From positions 1 through 7,128 of the forward strand of contig CALJXB010000465.1 of the NCBI GenBank assembly GCA_937974415.1: a DNA stretch of 7,128 bases, in the 5' to 3' direction. The position numbers and the translations under genes are program-made. Under the pieces are notes generated by a model. It saw nothing but the letters and a program-made list of their open reading frames with translations. It was not told the DNA's origin and did no database searches. The stretch comes from an uncultured Kiloniellales bacterium (lineage in GTDB: Bacteria > Pseudomonadota > Alphaproteobacteria > Kiloniellales > JAKSDN01). Below, piece after piece: positions 1-6,350 of this stretch. Each line of letters begins with the position of its first letter. The stretch's first letter is position 1.

Positions 1-32
1 GGGAAGAGCGGCACACCTACGCCGATATTTGA
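1..32 (+). CDS. possible C-terminal tail of an upstream gene (partial)
   Basis: The frame beginning at base 3 reads EERHTYADI and stops at TGA 30-32, ten bases before the transporter ATG. This spacing would suit the end of a co-transcribed upstream gene. Only nine residues are visible, so neither the reality nor the identity of the gene can be judged. The transporter frame itself is also open to the window edge, so the two readings compete for this stretch. Confidence 0.25.
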   Translation, partial: EERHTYADI

Positions 33-42
33 GCGCGGGCGC

Positions 43-960
43 ATGGGGCCAGCAGTCGCGGTCAGCGAGGGGAGGAGCTACCGCTTCGGCCTGCTGTGCC
101 TCTTCTCGGCCACCCTCTTCACCAGCCTGGCGGGGGTGATCCTGCGCCACGTGGAGGCGGCCGACGGCTGGCAGGTGCTGTTCTACCGCTCGCTGGCCTT
201 CGTCGCCGTGCTGTTGGTGTTCTTGCTGTGGCGACACCGCGGCGGTACGGCGAGGGCGTTTCGTGCGGTTGGCCGGCCCGGCCTGGTGACGGCATTCTCG
301 CTGTGCCCCGCCTTCATTTTCTTCATCCTGGCGCTGCTCGAGACCACGGTCGCCAACGTGGTGTTTATCTTGAGCCTGTCGCCGTTCTTCGCCGCCCTCT
401 TCGCCTGGCTCGCCCTCGGCGAGGCGGTCGGCCGGGCGACACTCGCGGCCATGGCGCTGTCGCTGGTCGGCGTCGGCTTCATGTTCGGTGACGGCTTGGT
501 CACTGGAACGCTACTCGGCAACTGGTATGCGCTTGGCGCGTGCATCGCCTATTCCGTGGCGCTGGTCGCCATGCGCAAGGGCCGGGCCGTCGACATGTTG
601 CCGGCGGTCTGTCTGGCCGGGGTCCTGGCCATCGGGATTTCTGGCCTGTTGGCCGGCGGCCTATCGACCGGGCAGCTCTCGATCAGCCCACACGATCTGT
701 CCCTGGCGGTGGCGCTGGGGGTGGTGCAGCTTGGATTTCAATATATCCTGGTCACCACCGGCACCCGCAGCGTTCCGGTGGCGGAAGTGGCGCTGATCGG
801 CCGGCTGTCGCTGGTGCTGGCGCCGCTTTGGGTCTGGTTGGCGGTGGGCGAGGTGCCGAGCGGCTTGTCGTTGATCGGCGGCGCCATCATCCTGGTGGCC
901 GTCATGGGCCACGGTTTGGTCGCGGTCGCGCAGCCGAGGCGAAGAATTGGCGGCACCTGA
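43..960 (+). CDS. DMT superfamily (EamA-type) transporter
   Basis: This is a 305-residue integral membrane protein of the drug/metabolite transporter superfamily, acting in the inner membrane. It shows the usual two-fold EamA architecture: a first half at about residues 16-147 and a second at about 158-293, each with roughly five hydrophobic helices. The conserved FYRSL follows the first loop (47-51). Each half ends in a typical P...GE segment: SPFFAALFAWLALGE (112-127) and APLWVWLAVGE (260-270). The length matches the family norm of about 280-310. The ATG at 43 gives a short N-terminal tail before helix 1, but there is no clear Shine-Dalgarno, and the frame stays open to the window edge, so an earlier start is possible. 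The peptidase gene follows after 25 bp and is probably co-transcribed. The family covers exporters and importers of amino acids, nucleosides and drugs; the substrate cannot be read from the sequence. Confidence 0.9.
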   Translation: MGPAVAVSEGRSYRFGLLCLFSATLFTSLAGVILRHVEAADGWQVLFYRSLAFVAVLLVFLLWRHRGGTARAFRAVGRPGLVTAFSLCPAFIFFILALLETTVANVVFILSLSPFFAALFAWLALGEAVGRATLAAMALSLVGVGFMFGDGLVTGTLLGNWYALGACIAYSVALVAMRKGRAVDMLPAVCLAGVLAIGISGLLAGGLSTGQLSISPHDLSLAVALGVVQLGFQYILVTTGTRSVPVAEVALIGRLSLVLAPLWVWLAVGEVPSGLSLIGGAIILVAVMGHGLVAVAQPRRRIGGT

Positions 961-974
961 GAGGGCAGGCGCCG

Positions 975-983
975 AAGGGGGAA
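975..983 (+). promoter_or_regulatory. ribosome binding site of the M81 peptidase gene
   Basis: AAGGGGGAA lies just before the ATG at 986 and is the clearest Shine-Dalgarno in the window. It decides the start: the in-frame ATG at 947 overlaps the transporter gene and would add 13 residues (MAAPERAGAEGGI) ahead of the conserved N-terminus MARIAIGGFQHETNTF. Confidence 0.7.
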
Positions 984-985
984 TC

Positions 986-2482
986 ATGGCGCGGATCGCG
1001 ATCGGCGGCTTTCAGCACGAGACAAATACCTTCGCGCCGTCGAAGGCGACCTTCGAGGACTTCGCGCGCGGCGGGGCCTGGCCAGGCCTGACCCGCGGGC
1101 CGGCGCTCATCGAGGCGGTCGCCGGGATCAACCTGCCGATTGCCGGCTTCATTGAGCGGGCGCGCCAGGGCGGCCACGAACTGCTGCCCCTGAGCTGGAC
1201 CCAGGCCACCCCGTCGGCCGAGGTCACCGAAGAGGCCTATGAGCGTATCGCCGGCCAGATCCTCGAAGACCTCGCGGGCCTGCGCCACTGCGATGCCGTC
1301 TATCTCGACCTGCACGGCGCCATGGTCGCCGAACACCTGGAGGACGGAGAAGGGGAGCTCTTGGCCCGGGTCCGCCGGGTGATCGGGCCGGAGCCGCCGC
1401 TGGTCGCCAGCCTCGACCTCCATGCCAACGTCACGGCGGCCATGGTCGAGCTGAGCGACGCCCTGGCGGTTTTCCGCACCTATCCCCACATCGACATGGC
1501 CGAGACCGGCGCCCGGGCGGCTGAGCTGATCGAGGGCATGATGTCGAGCGGCCGCAAGCCCCACAAGGCCTATCGCCAGCTGCCCTTCCTGATCCCCACC
1601 ACCGCCGGCTGCACCACCCAGGAGCCGGCCAAGGGCCTCTTCGCCCATTTAGAAAGCCTGGACCGGCCGCCGCTGGTCTCCCTGTCCTTCGCTTGCGGCT
1701 TCGGGCCCGCCGACATTCACGACTGCGGCCCCTCGGTGGTGGCTTACGGCGAGGACGCGGCGGCGACCGAAGCGGCGGCCCAGGAGTTGTACGATCTGGC
1801 CCTGGCCCGCGAAGACGCCTTCGCCGCCCGGTTCTGGCAGCCGGCCGAAGCGGTCGCCCATGCCATGGCGGCCGCCCGCACGGCGACCCATACGGCGAGG
1901 GGCCCGGTCATCCTGGCCGACACCCAGGACAATCCCGGGGGCGGCGCCAATGCCGACACGGTCGGCCTGTTGGCCGAACTGGTACGCCAGGGCACAGAGG
2001 GAGCGGTCATGGGCCTGCTTTATGACCCGGAAGCGGCCGCTGCGGCTCACGAGGTCGGCGAGGGGTCCAGCTTGCGCATCGGCCTCGGCGCCAAGTCGGG
2101 CCTGGCCGGTCACGCGCCCTTCGAGGCCGACTACCGGGTGGAGCGGTTGGGCGACGGCGCCTTCACCGCCACCGGCCCGTTCTACGAAGGCGCCCACATG
2201 CGCCTCGGGCCCATGGCCCTCTTGGCGGTGGGCGGCGTCAGGGTCGCCGTGGCCTCGCGCAAGAACCAGGCGGCGGATCAGGAGATGTTCCGCCACTTGG
2301 GAGTCGAGCCGGCCGAAGAAAAGATCCTGGTGCTGAAATCGTCCGTGCACTTCCGCGCCCACTTCGAGCCCATCGCGGCGGAGATTCTGGTGGTGGCGGC
2401 ACCCGGGCCCAATCCGGCGGATTTGAGCGCGCTGACCTATCGCCGGCTGCGGCCCGGGGTCCGGCGCGGCGCCGGGGGCTGA
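986..2482 (+). CDS. M81 family metallopeptidase (MlrC-like)
   Basis: The 498-residue product belongs to the M81 family, named for MlrC (microcystinase C), a zinc peptidase that cleaves linearised microcystin. It starts with the family hallmark GGFQHETNTF (7-16). The N-terminal catalytic domain (about 1-300) continues with DLHGAM (108-113), SLDLHAN (142-148) and TYPHIDM (165-171), the acid- and His-rich motifs expected to bind metal. The C-terminal MlrC domain has the glycine signature ADTQDNPGGGAN (311-322) and KSSVHFRAHF (451-460). Length is normal and no motif is missing. None of the other microcystin genes (mlrA, mlrB, mlrD) is present, so a microcystin role is not implied; many bacteria carry M81 proteins of unknown substrate. 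The upstream transporter, 25 bp away, may handle the substrate or product. The last five codons and stop are duplicated immediately downstream. Confidence 0.93.
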   Translation: MARIAIGGFQHETNTFAPSKATFEDFARGGAWPGLTRGPALIEAVAGINLPIAGFIERARQGGHELLPLSWTQATPSAEVTEEAYERIAGQILEDLAGLRHCDAVYLDLHGAMVAEHLEDGEGELLARVRRVIGPEPPLVASLDLHANVTAAMVELSDALAVFRTYPHIDMAETGARAAELIEGMMSSGRKPHKAYRQLPFLIPTTAGCTTQEPAKGLFAHLESLDRPPLVSLSFACGFGPADIHDCGPSVVAYGEDAAATEAAAQELYDLALAREDAFAARFWQPAEAVAHAMAAARTATHTARGPVILADTQDNPGGGANADTVGLLAELVRQGTEGAVMGLLYDPEAAAAAHEVGEGSSLRIGLGAKSGLAGHAPFEADYRVERLGDGAFTATGPFYEGAHMRLGPMALLAVGGVRVAVASRKNQAADQEMFRHLGVEPAEEKILVLKSSVHFRAHFEPIAAEILVVAAPGPNPADLSALTYRRLRPGVRRGAGG

Positions 2483-2500
2483 CGCGGCGCCGGGGGCTGA
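2465..2500 (+). repeat. perfect 18-bp tandem duplication including a stop codon
   Basis: CGCGGCGCCGGGGGCTGA occurs at 2465-2482 and again at 2483-2500 with no mismatch. The unit is six codons in the peptidase frame, reading R-G-A-G-G-stop, so the second copy provides a second in-frame TGA. Replication slippage in a GC-rich stretch is the likely origin. Confidence 0.95.
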
Positions 2501-2527
2501 AGCGTTCAATGGAGGAAACCCCGCCGG

Positions 2528-2545
2528 TTATCCACAACCTGTGGA
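2528..2545 (+). promoter_or_regulatory. DnaA box (TTATCCACA) within an inverted repeat
   Basis: TTATCCACA at 2528-2536 is an exact match to the consensus DnaA box. TCCACA (2531-2536) and TGTGGA (2540-2545) form a perfect 6-bp inverted repeat with a 3-bp spacer. The opposite strand reads GTGTCCACA from 2549 to 2541, a weaker second box in reverse orientation. The site lies 28 bp past the second stop codon of the peptidase gene and 165 bp before the small GTG-started gene. The sequence match is certain; binding by DnaA is inference. No box cluster or AT-rich unwinding region is visible, so this is not called an origin. Confidence 0.5.
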
Positions 2546-2562
2546 CACTCTTTTCTTCTGTG

Positions 2563-2578
2563 CCGCAACATATTGTGG
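2563..2578. promoter_or_regulatory. imperfect palindrome beside a TTTAAT -10-like box
   Basis: CCGCAACATATTGTGG matches its own reverse complement at 12 of 16 positions, and TTTAAT (2579-2584) follows at once. Together they resemble an operator next to a -10 box that could serve the small gene at 2710. No convincing -35 hexamer is found at 16-18 bp. From 2586 to 2700 I recognise nothing further. Confidence 0.2.
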
Positions 2579-2709
2579 TTTAATCGCAGCAACGATTCGG
2601 TGCCGTTCCCGGTGGGGGCCGGCAGGTCATCGCGGCGCCGGGCGCACAGGGCAGAACGGGACGCTCTACGGGCGGCTGCGGTCGTTCCGGTCGAAAGAGG
2701 GAGCGTGCG

Positions 2710-2955
2710 GTGGAGGATCAAACTCATCACGCGCGGGTGGTGGCCTTGTCGATGGCGCACGGGGCCGCGCTCGCGAAGCTTTTGCGGGCCCACGGCAAGG
2801 ACGAACACGCCGACAATATAGACGCGGCGCTGAAGGATTTCGCCGCGATCGTCTCCGGCCAGGTCGGCCCCCATGCGCTGGAGCAGGCCTTGAGCTGGGC
2901 GGCCCGCCAGGCCTTGGAAGAAAACGGCCTCAAGGCGCTCGCCGAGCCGGCCTAG
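2710..2955 (+). CDS. small hypothetical protein, 81 residues
   Basis: I do not recognise this gene. It encodes a soluble, alanine-rich, probably all-helical protein with no signal peptide, membrane segment or cysteine. The N-terminal part is His-rich (EDQTHHARVV, then MAHG and LLRAHGKDEH), and the rest reads as two or three amphipathic helices, such as NIDAALKDFAAIVSG (36-50) and ALEQALSWAARQALEE (56-71). The GTG start is chosen for the purine-rich AGAGGGAG ending about 7 bases upstream; an in-frame ATG at 2752 would give a 67-residue version. Codon third positions are strongly G or C, as in its neighbours, which favours a real gene. It ends 14 bp before the stop of the convergent rhomboid gene. 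An opposite-strand frame over the same bases looks like a shadow. Confidence 0.6.
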   Translation: MEDQTHHARVVALSMAHGAALAKLLRAHGKDEHADNIDAALKDFAAIVSGQVGPHALEQALSWAARQALEENGLKALAEPA

Positions 2956-2969
2956 CCGACCGAGCTGGC

Positions 2970-3755
2970 TTACTCCCAGGGGCCCTTTTTCGGGCCTCCT
3001 TCCGAGCCGTCTTTTTCCGCGTTGCGCCGCCGCCAGCGCGGTCTGAGGCGCAGGCCTTGCGGCAGCGCGCCGCCCCCGAACAGGGGAACGGCGCGATGGC
3101 GGAAGGGGACGACCAGCAGTGCCCCGGCCACGAAGCCGCCGATGTGCTCCCACCACGCGATGCCGCCGCCCACCGGCCCTGCGGTGGCGGCCGACCAGAC
3201 CTGGAACCCGATCCAAAAAATCAGCAGCGCCCAGGCCGGCAGGTAAAGCGGGATGACGATCACCGGCACCAGCACCCGCGACTTGGGATGCAGGATCAGG
3301 GCGGCGCCGAGCACGCCGGAGATGGCCCCGCTGGCGCCGAGCGTCGGAATGGCGGAGCCGGGATCCGCGGCGATGTGGGCGAGCCCCGCGATTACGCCGC
3401 AGAGCAGATAGAAGGCGAGGAAGCGCCAGTGGCCCATGGCGTCCTCCACGTTGTCGCCGAACACCCAGAGATAAAGCATGTTGGCGATGAGGTGCATCCA
3501 GCCGCCGTGGAGAAAAGTGGCCGTCACCAGGGTCGCCCAAGGCGGCACCAGGACCAGCTCCGGCTCCAGCTGGCCTTCGCCGGTCACCGTGGCCGGGATC
3601 ATGCCCAGGCCGAAGATCAGTCGCGCGCCCTCGACCGGCGTCAGCGAGGCCTGATGAAGGAAGACCAGGCTGCAGACCGCGATCAGGCCCCAGGTGACCC
3701 AGGGGTACTGGATCAGGACCCGGGGTTGGTCGTCGTGGAGCGGCAGGAACGGCAT
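2970..3755 (-). CDS. rhomboid family intramembrane serine protease
   Basis: The 261-residue product is a six-helix rhomboid protease of the inner membrane, which cleaves transmembrane substrates inside the bilayer. The first helix is at about 19-36. HGGWMHLIANMLYLWVFG (83-100) is the conserved segment carrying the oxyanion-side His and Asn (H88, N92). GASG (140-143) holds the catalytic Ser142, and WWEHIGGFVAG (201-211) holds the catalytic His204, so the dyad is intact. The tail from about 219 is cytosolic-looking and basic (RLRPRWRRR at 236-244). The start is supported by GGGAG about 6 bases upstream of the ATG. It lies 30 bp downstream of xthA on the same strand and is probably the last gene of the erpA-xthA unit. 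Its stop faces the small gene across 14 bp. Substrates cannot be inferred. Confidence 0.93.
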   Translation of the reverse strand: MPFLPLHDDQPRVLIQYPWVTWGLIAVCSLVFLHQASLTPVEGARLIFGLGMIPATVTGEGQLEPELVLVPPWATLVTATFLHGGWMHLIANMLYLWVFGDNVEDAMGHWRFLAFYLLCGVIAGLAHIAADPGSAIPTLGASGAISGVLGAALILHPKSRVLVPVIVIPLYLPAWALLIFWIGFQVWSAATAGPVGGGIAWWEHIGGFVAGALLVVPFRHRAVPLFGGGALPQGLRLRPRWRRRNAEKDGSEGGPKKGPWE

Positions 3756-3785
3756 GGTGCTCCCGGATAGCCCCCGCCGCGCCCC

Positions 3786-4553
3786 TCAGTCCCTGATCTC
3801 GAGTACGACCGGCGTATGGTCCGAGGGCTTGGCCTGCTTGCGCGGCTCCCGGTCGATCTCGCAGGAGAGCAGGCGGTCGGCCGCCTGGGGCGACAGCAGG
3901 AAGTGGTCGATGCGCAGGCCCTCGTCGTCGTCGAAGGCGCGGCCGTAGTCCCAATAGCTGTAGCGGTGGGGCTCCGGGTGGAGCGCCCGGAAGGCCTCCG
4001 TCAGGCCGAGGTTGGTGAGGCGGCGGAAGGCGTGGCGGGTCTCCGGCCGGCCCAGCGCGTCGTCTTGGAAGCGCTTGGGGTCGTAAACGTCCTGGTCGCT
4101 CGGGATCACGTTGTAGTCGCCGCCGAGCACCAGCGGCTCTTCCAGGCTTAGCCGCTCCCGCACATGGGCCTCCAGGCGGCCCATCCAGGCGAGCTTGTAG
4201 GGATACTTGTCGCTGGCGACCGGATTGCCGTTGGGCAGGTAGATCGAGGCGACGCGCACCCCGTCGACCGTGGCCTCCAGGTAGCGGGCCTGGTCGTCCG
4301 TCTTGTCGCCGGGCAGGCCCTCGCTGACGTCCTCGAGCGGCCGTTTCGAGAGGATCGCCACCCCATTGTAGCTCTTCTGGCCGAGGACGGCGCAGTTGTA
4401 GCCCAGGTCCTCGATCTCCAGGCGCGGGAAGGCGTCGGTCACGCACTTCAGCTCCTGCAGCAAGGCCACGTCCGGCTCGGCGGACTTCAGCCAGGCCAGC
4501 AGATGCGCGAGGCGCGCCTTCACCGAGTTGACGTTCCAAGTGGCGATCTTCAT
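3786..4553 (-). CDS. xthA: exodeoxyribonuclease III / AP endonuclease
   Basis: The 255-residue product is an exonuclease III (EEP superfamily) enzyme of base excision repair. It cuts the backbone 5' to abasic sites, removes 3' blocking groups and degrades duplex DNA 3' to 5'. All active-site blocks are present: MKIATWNVNS with N7, LLQELK with the metal-binding E34, SIYLPNGN with Y105 and N108, GGDYNVIP with D146 and N148, RIDHFLLS with D216, and the closing SDHTPV with D245 and H246. The length is typical (E. coli XthA is 268). The ATG at 4553 gives the canonical N-terminus, but the bases before it (AGCGGTCCC) hold no good Shine-Dalgarno. It lies 48 bp downstream of erpA on the same strand, so translation from the shared transcript may be weak. 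The rhomboid gene follows after 30 bp. Confidence 0.97.
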   Translation of the reverse strand: MKIATWNVNSVKARLAHLLAWLKSAEPDVALLQELKCVTDAFPRLEIEDLGYNCAVLGQKSYNGVAILSKRPLEDVSEGLPGDKTDDQARYLEATVDGVRVASIYLPNGNPVASDKYPYKLAWMGRLEAHVRERLSLEEPLVLGGDYNVIPSDQDVYDPKRFQDDALGRPETRHAFRRLTNLGLTEAFRALHPEPHRYSYWDYGRAFDDDEGLRIDHFLLSPQAADRLLSCEIDREPRKQAKPSDHTPVVLEIRD

Positions 4554-4601
4554 GGGACCGCTACACTAGCGCATAGAATGGGGAAGGCGAAGGGCGCCGC
4601 G

Positions 4602-4949
4602 TCAGATGGAAAACGACGAGCCGCAGCCGCAGGACGAGGTCGCCTGGGGGTTGTTGATCTGGAACGAGGCGCCGATCAATTCCTCCACGTAGTCGACCTC
4701 GGAGCCGGCCAGCAAGTCGAGGGAGACCTCGTCGACCACCAGCGTGACGCCGTCGCGCTCGAAGGTGCGGTCGTCGGCGTTCACCGTGTCGTCGAAGGAA
4801 AAGCCGTACTGGAAGCCCGAACAGCCGCCGCCGGAGACGGAGACCCGCAGCATCAGCCCGCTGCCGCCGTCTTGGGCGATCATGGTGGCGACGCGCTTGG
4901 CCGCGCTGGCGGTCATGCCGACACTCTGGGTCTCTAGAGTCTCGCCCAT
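4602..4949 (-). CDS. erpA: iron-sulfur cluster insertion protein ErpA
   Basis: The 115-residue product is an A-type (HesB/IscA) carrier that passes Fe-S clusters to apo-enzymes in the cytoplasm. The three cluster-binding cysteines are intact: C43 in SGGGCSGFQY and C107/C109 in the terminal SCGCGSSF. The FQY after the first Cys, the block LAGSEVDYVEEL (80-91) and FQINNPQA (96-103) are typical. I call ErpA rather than IscA or SufA because of the length and the neighbourhood beside dgt and argS. The start at MGETLETQ is chosen for AGGAG five bases upstream; the in-frame ATG at 4982 would add 11 basic residues (MRLERRKDRSP) and would overlap the likely -10 box. It heads the minus-strand erpA-xthA-rhomboid unit and is divergent from dgt. 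Confidence 0.95.
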   Translation of the reverse strand: MGETLETQSVGMTASAAKRVATMIAQDGGSGLMLRVSVSGGGCSGFQYGFSFDDTVNADDRTFERDGVTLVVDEVSLDLLAGSEVDYVEELIGASFQINNPQATSSCGCGSSFSI

Positions 4950-4980
4950 GGGGCTCCTGTCTTTCCTTCGTTCAAGCCGC

Positions 4981-4986
4981 ACTATA
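4981..4986 (-). promoter_or_regulatory. candidate -10 box of the erpA promoter
   Basis: On the minus strand TATAGT (5 of 6 to TATAAT) lies 31 bases before the erpA ATG, which would give a leader of roughly 25 nt. The best -35 is TACATA (plus coordinates 5005-5010), 3 of 6 with an 18-bp spacer, so either the promoter is weak or it needs an activator. No IscR- or iron-regulator-like operator is evident. Confidence 0.4.
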
Positions 4987-5010
4987 GCACGACTAAGTTC
5001 CTTTTATGTA

Positions 5011-5050
5011 GGGGCTTGCCGGGCCTATTCAAAGCCCCGCCAAAGCCCCG
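5011..5050 (+). repeat. GGGGCTT with two AAGCCCC partners in the erpA/dgt gap
   Basis: AAAGCCCCG is directly repeated at 5031-5039 and 5042-5050. GGGGCTT at 5011-5017 is complementary to AAGCCCC at 5032-5038 (loop 14 nt) and also to AAGCCCC at 5043-5049 (loop 25 nt). On the plus strand this would fold in a dgt leader if transcription starts upstream of it. Two alternative stems are visible; a regulatory role is inference. I find no convincing dgt promoter. Confidence 0.5.
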
Positions 5051-5094
5051 GCATCCTTGTTGCAACGCCGGAAGGCGCGGCCTAGGGTCGCGCC

Positions 5095-6297
5095 ATGAGC
5101 GCCCCGCGAGTCCTCGCGCCCTATGCCAGCCACCCGGAGGAGAGCCGCGGCCGGCTCTATCCCCAAGAGGACAGCGCCACCCGCACCGTCTTCCAGCGCG
5201 ACCGCGACCGCATCATCCATACAACCGCCTTCCGGCGCCTGCAGTACAAGACTCAGGTCTTCGTCACTCACGAGGGCGACCACTATCGGACCCGCCTGAC
5301 CCACAGCATCGAGGTGGCCCAGATCGCCCGCTCGGTGGCCCGGGCGCTGGACCTGGACGAGGACCTGGCCGAGGCCATCGCGCTCGCCCACGACCTTGGC
5401 CACACCCCCTTCGGCCACGGCGGGGAGGCGGCCCTCGACGAAGCCATGGCGCCTTACGGCGGCTTCGATCACAACGAGCAGACCTTCCGCATCCTGACCG
5501 ATCTGGAGCGCCCCTATGCTGGATTCGACGGCCTCAACCTGACTTGGGAAACCCTGGAAGGAACCGTCAAGCACAACGGGCCCCTGATCCATGGGGCCCT
5601 GACCAATGAGACAGGGGCCGGCCCATCGTCGGTTCCGCAGTCCGTCGCGGCCTTCTCCGAGCGCTGGGATCTGGAGCTCTCGAGCTATGCCGGGCCGGAG
5701 GCCCAGGTGGCGGCGCTGGCCGACGACATCGCCTACAACAATCACGACGTCGATGACGGCTTGCGCGCGGGGCTGTTCCAGGTCGCCGACTTTGACGATG
5801 TGCCGCTGGTCGGCACGATCTTCGCCGAGGTCCGCCAAGACCACCCCGGGATCGAGGAAGCGCGCCTGATCAAGGAAGCAGTGCGCCGGCTGATCGGCCG
5901 CATGGTCAACGACCTCCTGGCCGAGGCCCGAGATCGCCTAGATCGGGCCGGGGCAAGGTCGGTTGGCGAGATCCGGGCGCTGGGTGCGCCGGTGGTTGCC
6001 TTTTCAGCGGAGATGGGCAAGAACGGCCGCGCCCTGAAAGACTTCCTCTTCGAGCGCATGTACCGCCACGACAAGGTGAATCGCAAGACGGAGCAGGTCC
6101 AGGACGTGGTGCGACAGCTCTTTGCCCACTACCTGGCGAAGCCCGAGGCGCTACCCGCCGGCTGGCAGGCCGCCGAGGCAGACCAGCGTACGGCGGCGCG
6201 CCGGGTGGCCGACTACATCGCCGGTATGACCGATCGCTTCGCCCTGGAAGAGGTCCGCAAGCTCCCCCTCGATGGGACTCAAAGATTGAAGAAATAA
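5095..6297 (+). CDS. dgt: HD-domain dNTP triphosphohydrolase (dGTPase-like)
   Basis: The 400-residue product belongs to the dGTPase family, which hydrolyses deoxynucleoside triphosphates to the nucleoside and triphosphate and so tunes dNTP pools. The substrate-site block AFRRLQYKTQVF (45-56) precedes the HD metal centre: H70 in RLTHSIEV, H99-D100 in ALAHDLGHTPFGH, and the late Asp in ADDIAYNNHD (209-218). FDHNEQTFRILT (124-135) and LNLTWETLEG (147-156) are further family blocks. The length fits the alphaproteobacterial 'dGTPase-like' type of about 380-410, which is shorter than E. coli Dgt (505), so the substrate may not be limited to dGTP. The ATG at 5095 yields the expected N-terminus; only a weak TAGGG lies upstream. 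Its TAA directly abuts the argS ATG, so the two are almost certainly one transcript. Confidence 0.95.
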   Translation: MSAPRVLAPYASHPEESRGRLYPQEDSATRTVFQRDRDRIIHTTAFRRLQYKTQVFVTHEGDHYRTRLTHSIEVAQIARSVARALDLDEDLAEAIALAHDLGHTPFGHGGEAALDEAMAPYGGFDHNEQTFRILTDLERPYAGFDGLNLTWETLEGTVKHNGPLIHGALTNETGAGPSSVPQSVAAFSERWDLELSSYAGPEAQVAALADDIAYNNHDVDDGLRAGLFQVADFDDVPLVGTIFAEVRQDHPGIEEARLIKEAVRRLIGRMVNDLLAEARDRLDRAGARSVGEIRALGAPVVAFSAEMGKNGRALKDFLFERMYRHDKVNRKTEQVQDVVRQLFAHYLAKPEALPAGWQAAEADQRTAARRVADYIAGMTDRFALEEVRKLPLDGTQRLKK

Positions 6298-6350
6298 ATG
6301 AATTTTTTCAGATCATTCCGAGAAATCGTTATTGAGAAACTTGAAGAATT
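6281..6350 (+). other. AT-rich translation-start region of argS
   Basis: Only 18 of these 70 bases are G or C, in a window where coding DNA is mostly G+C. It spans the last four or five codons of dgt and the first seventeen of argS. An unstructured start would help initiation where no strong Shine-Dalgarno exists. Confidence 0.7.

Noticed and set aside
986..2482. Microcystin-degradation (mlr) cluster
   Set aside because: Only the mlrC-like gene is present; mlrA, mlrB and mlrD are not in the window, and the transporter is EamA-type, not the PTR2-type MlrD.
902..2509. Two consecutive long minus-strand frames (248 and 286 codons) antisense to the peptidase gene
   Set aside because: The plus-strand reading is a full-length M81 protein with all motifs. 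The antisense products have no domain and are explained by high GC.
2483..2709. Replication origin
   Set aside because: Only one perfect and one weak DnaA box, no AT-rich unwinding element, and no origin-linked genes such as dnaA, hemE, gidA or parAB nearby.
2541..3770. A 409-codon open frame on the plus strand antisense to the rhomboid gene
   Set aside because: It has no recognisable domain, a shadow-like Arg/Gly/Gln composition, and covers both the small gene and the rhomboid gene in other frames.
2506..4539. A 677-codon open frame on the minus strand across the rhomboid and xthA genes
   Set aside because: It overlaps two genes with intact catalytic motifs in another frame of the same strand. 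Its product is low-complexity, rich in Arg, Pro, Gly and Ala, as expected from out-of-frame GC-rich DNA.
5029..5844. A 271-codon minus-strand frame antisense to dgt
   Set aside because: It is a shadow of dgt, whose HD motifs and length are complete on the plus strand.
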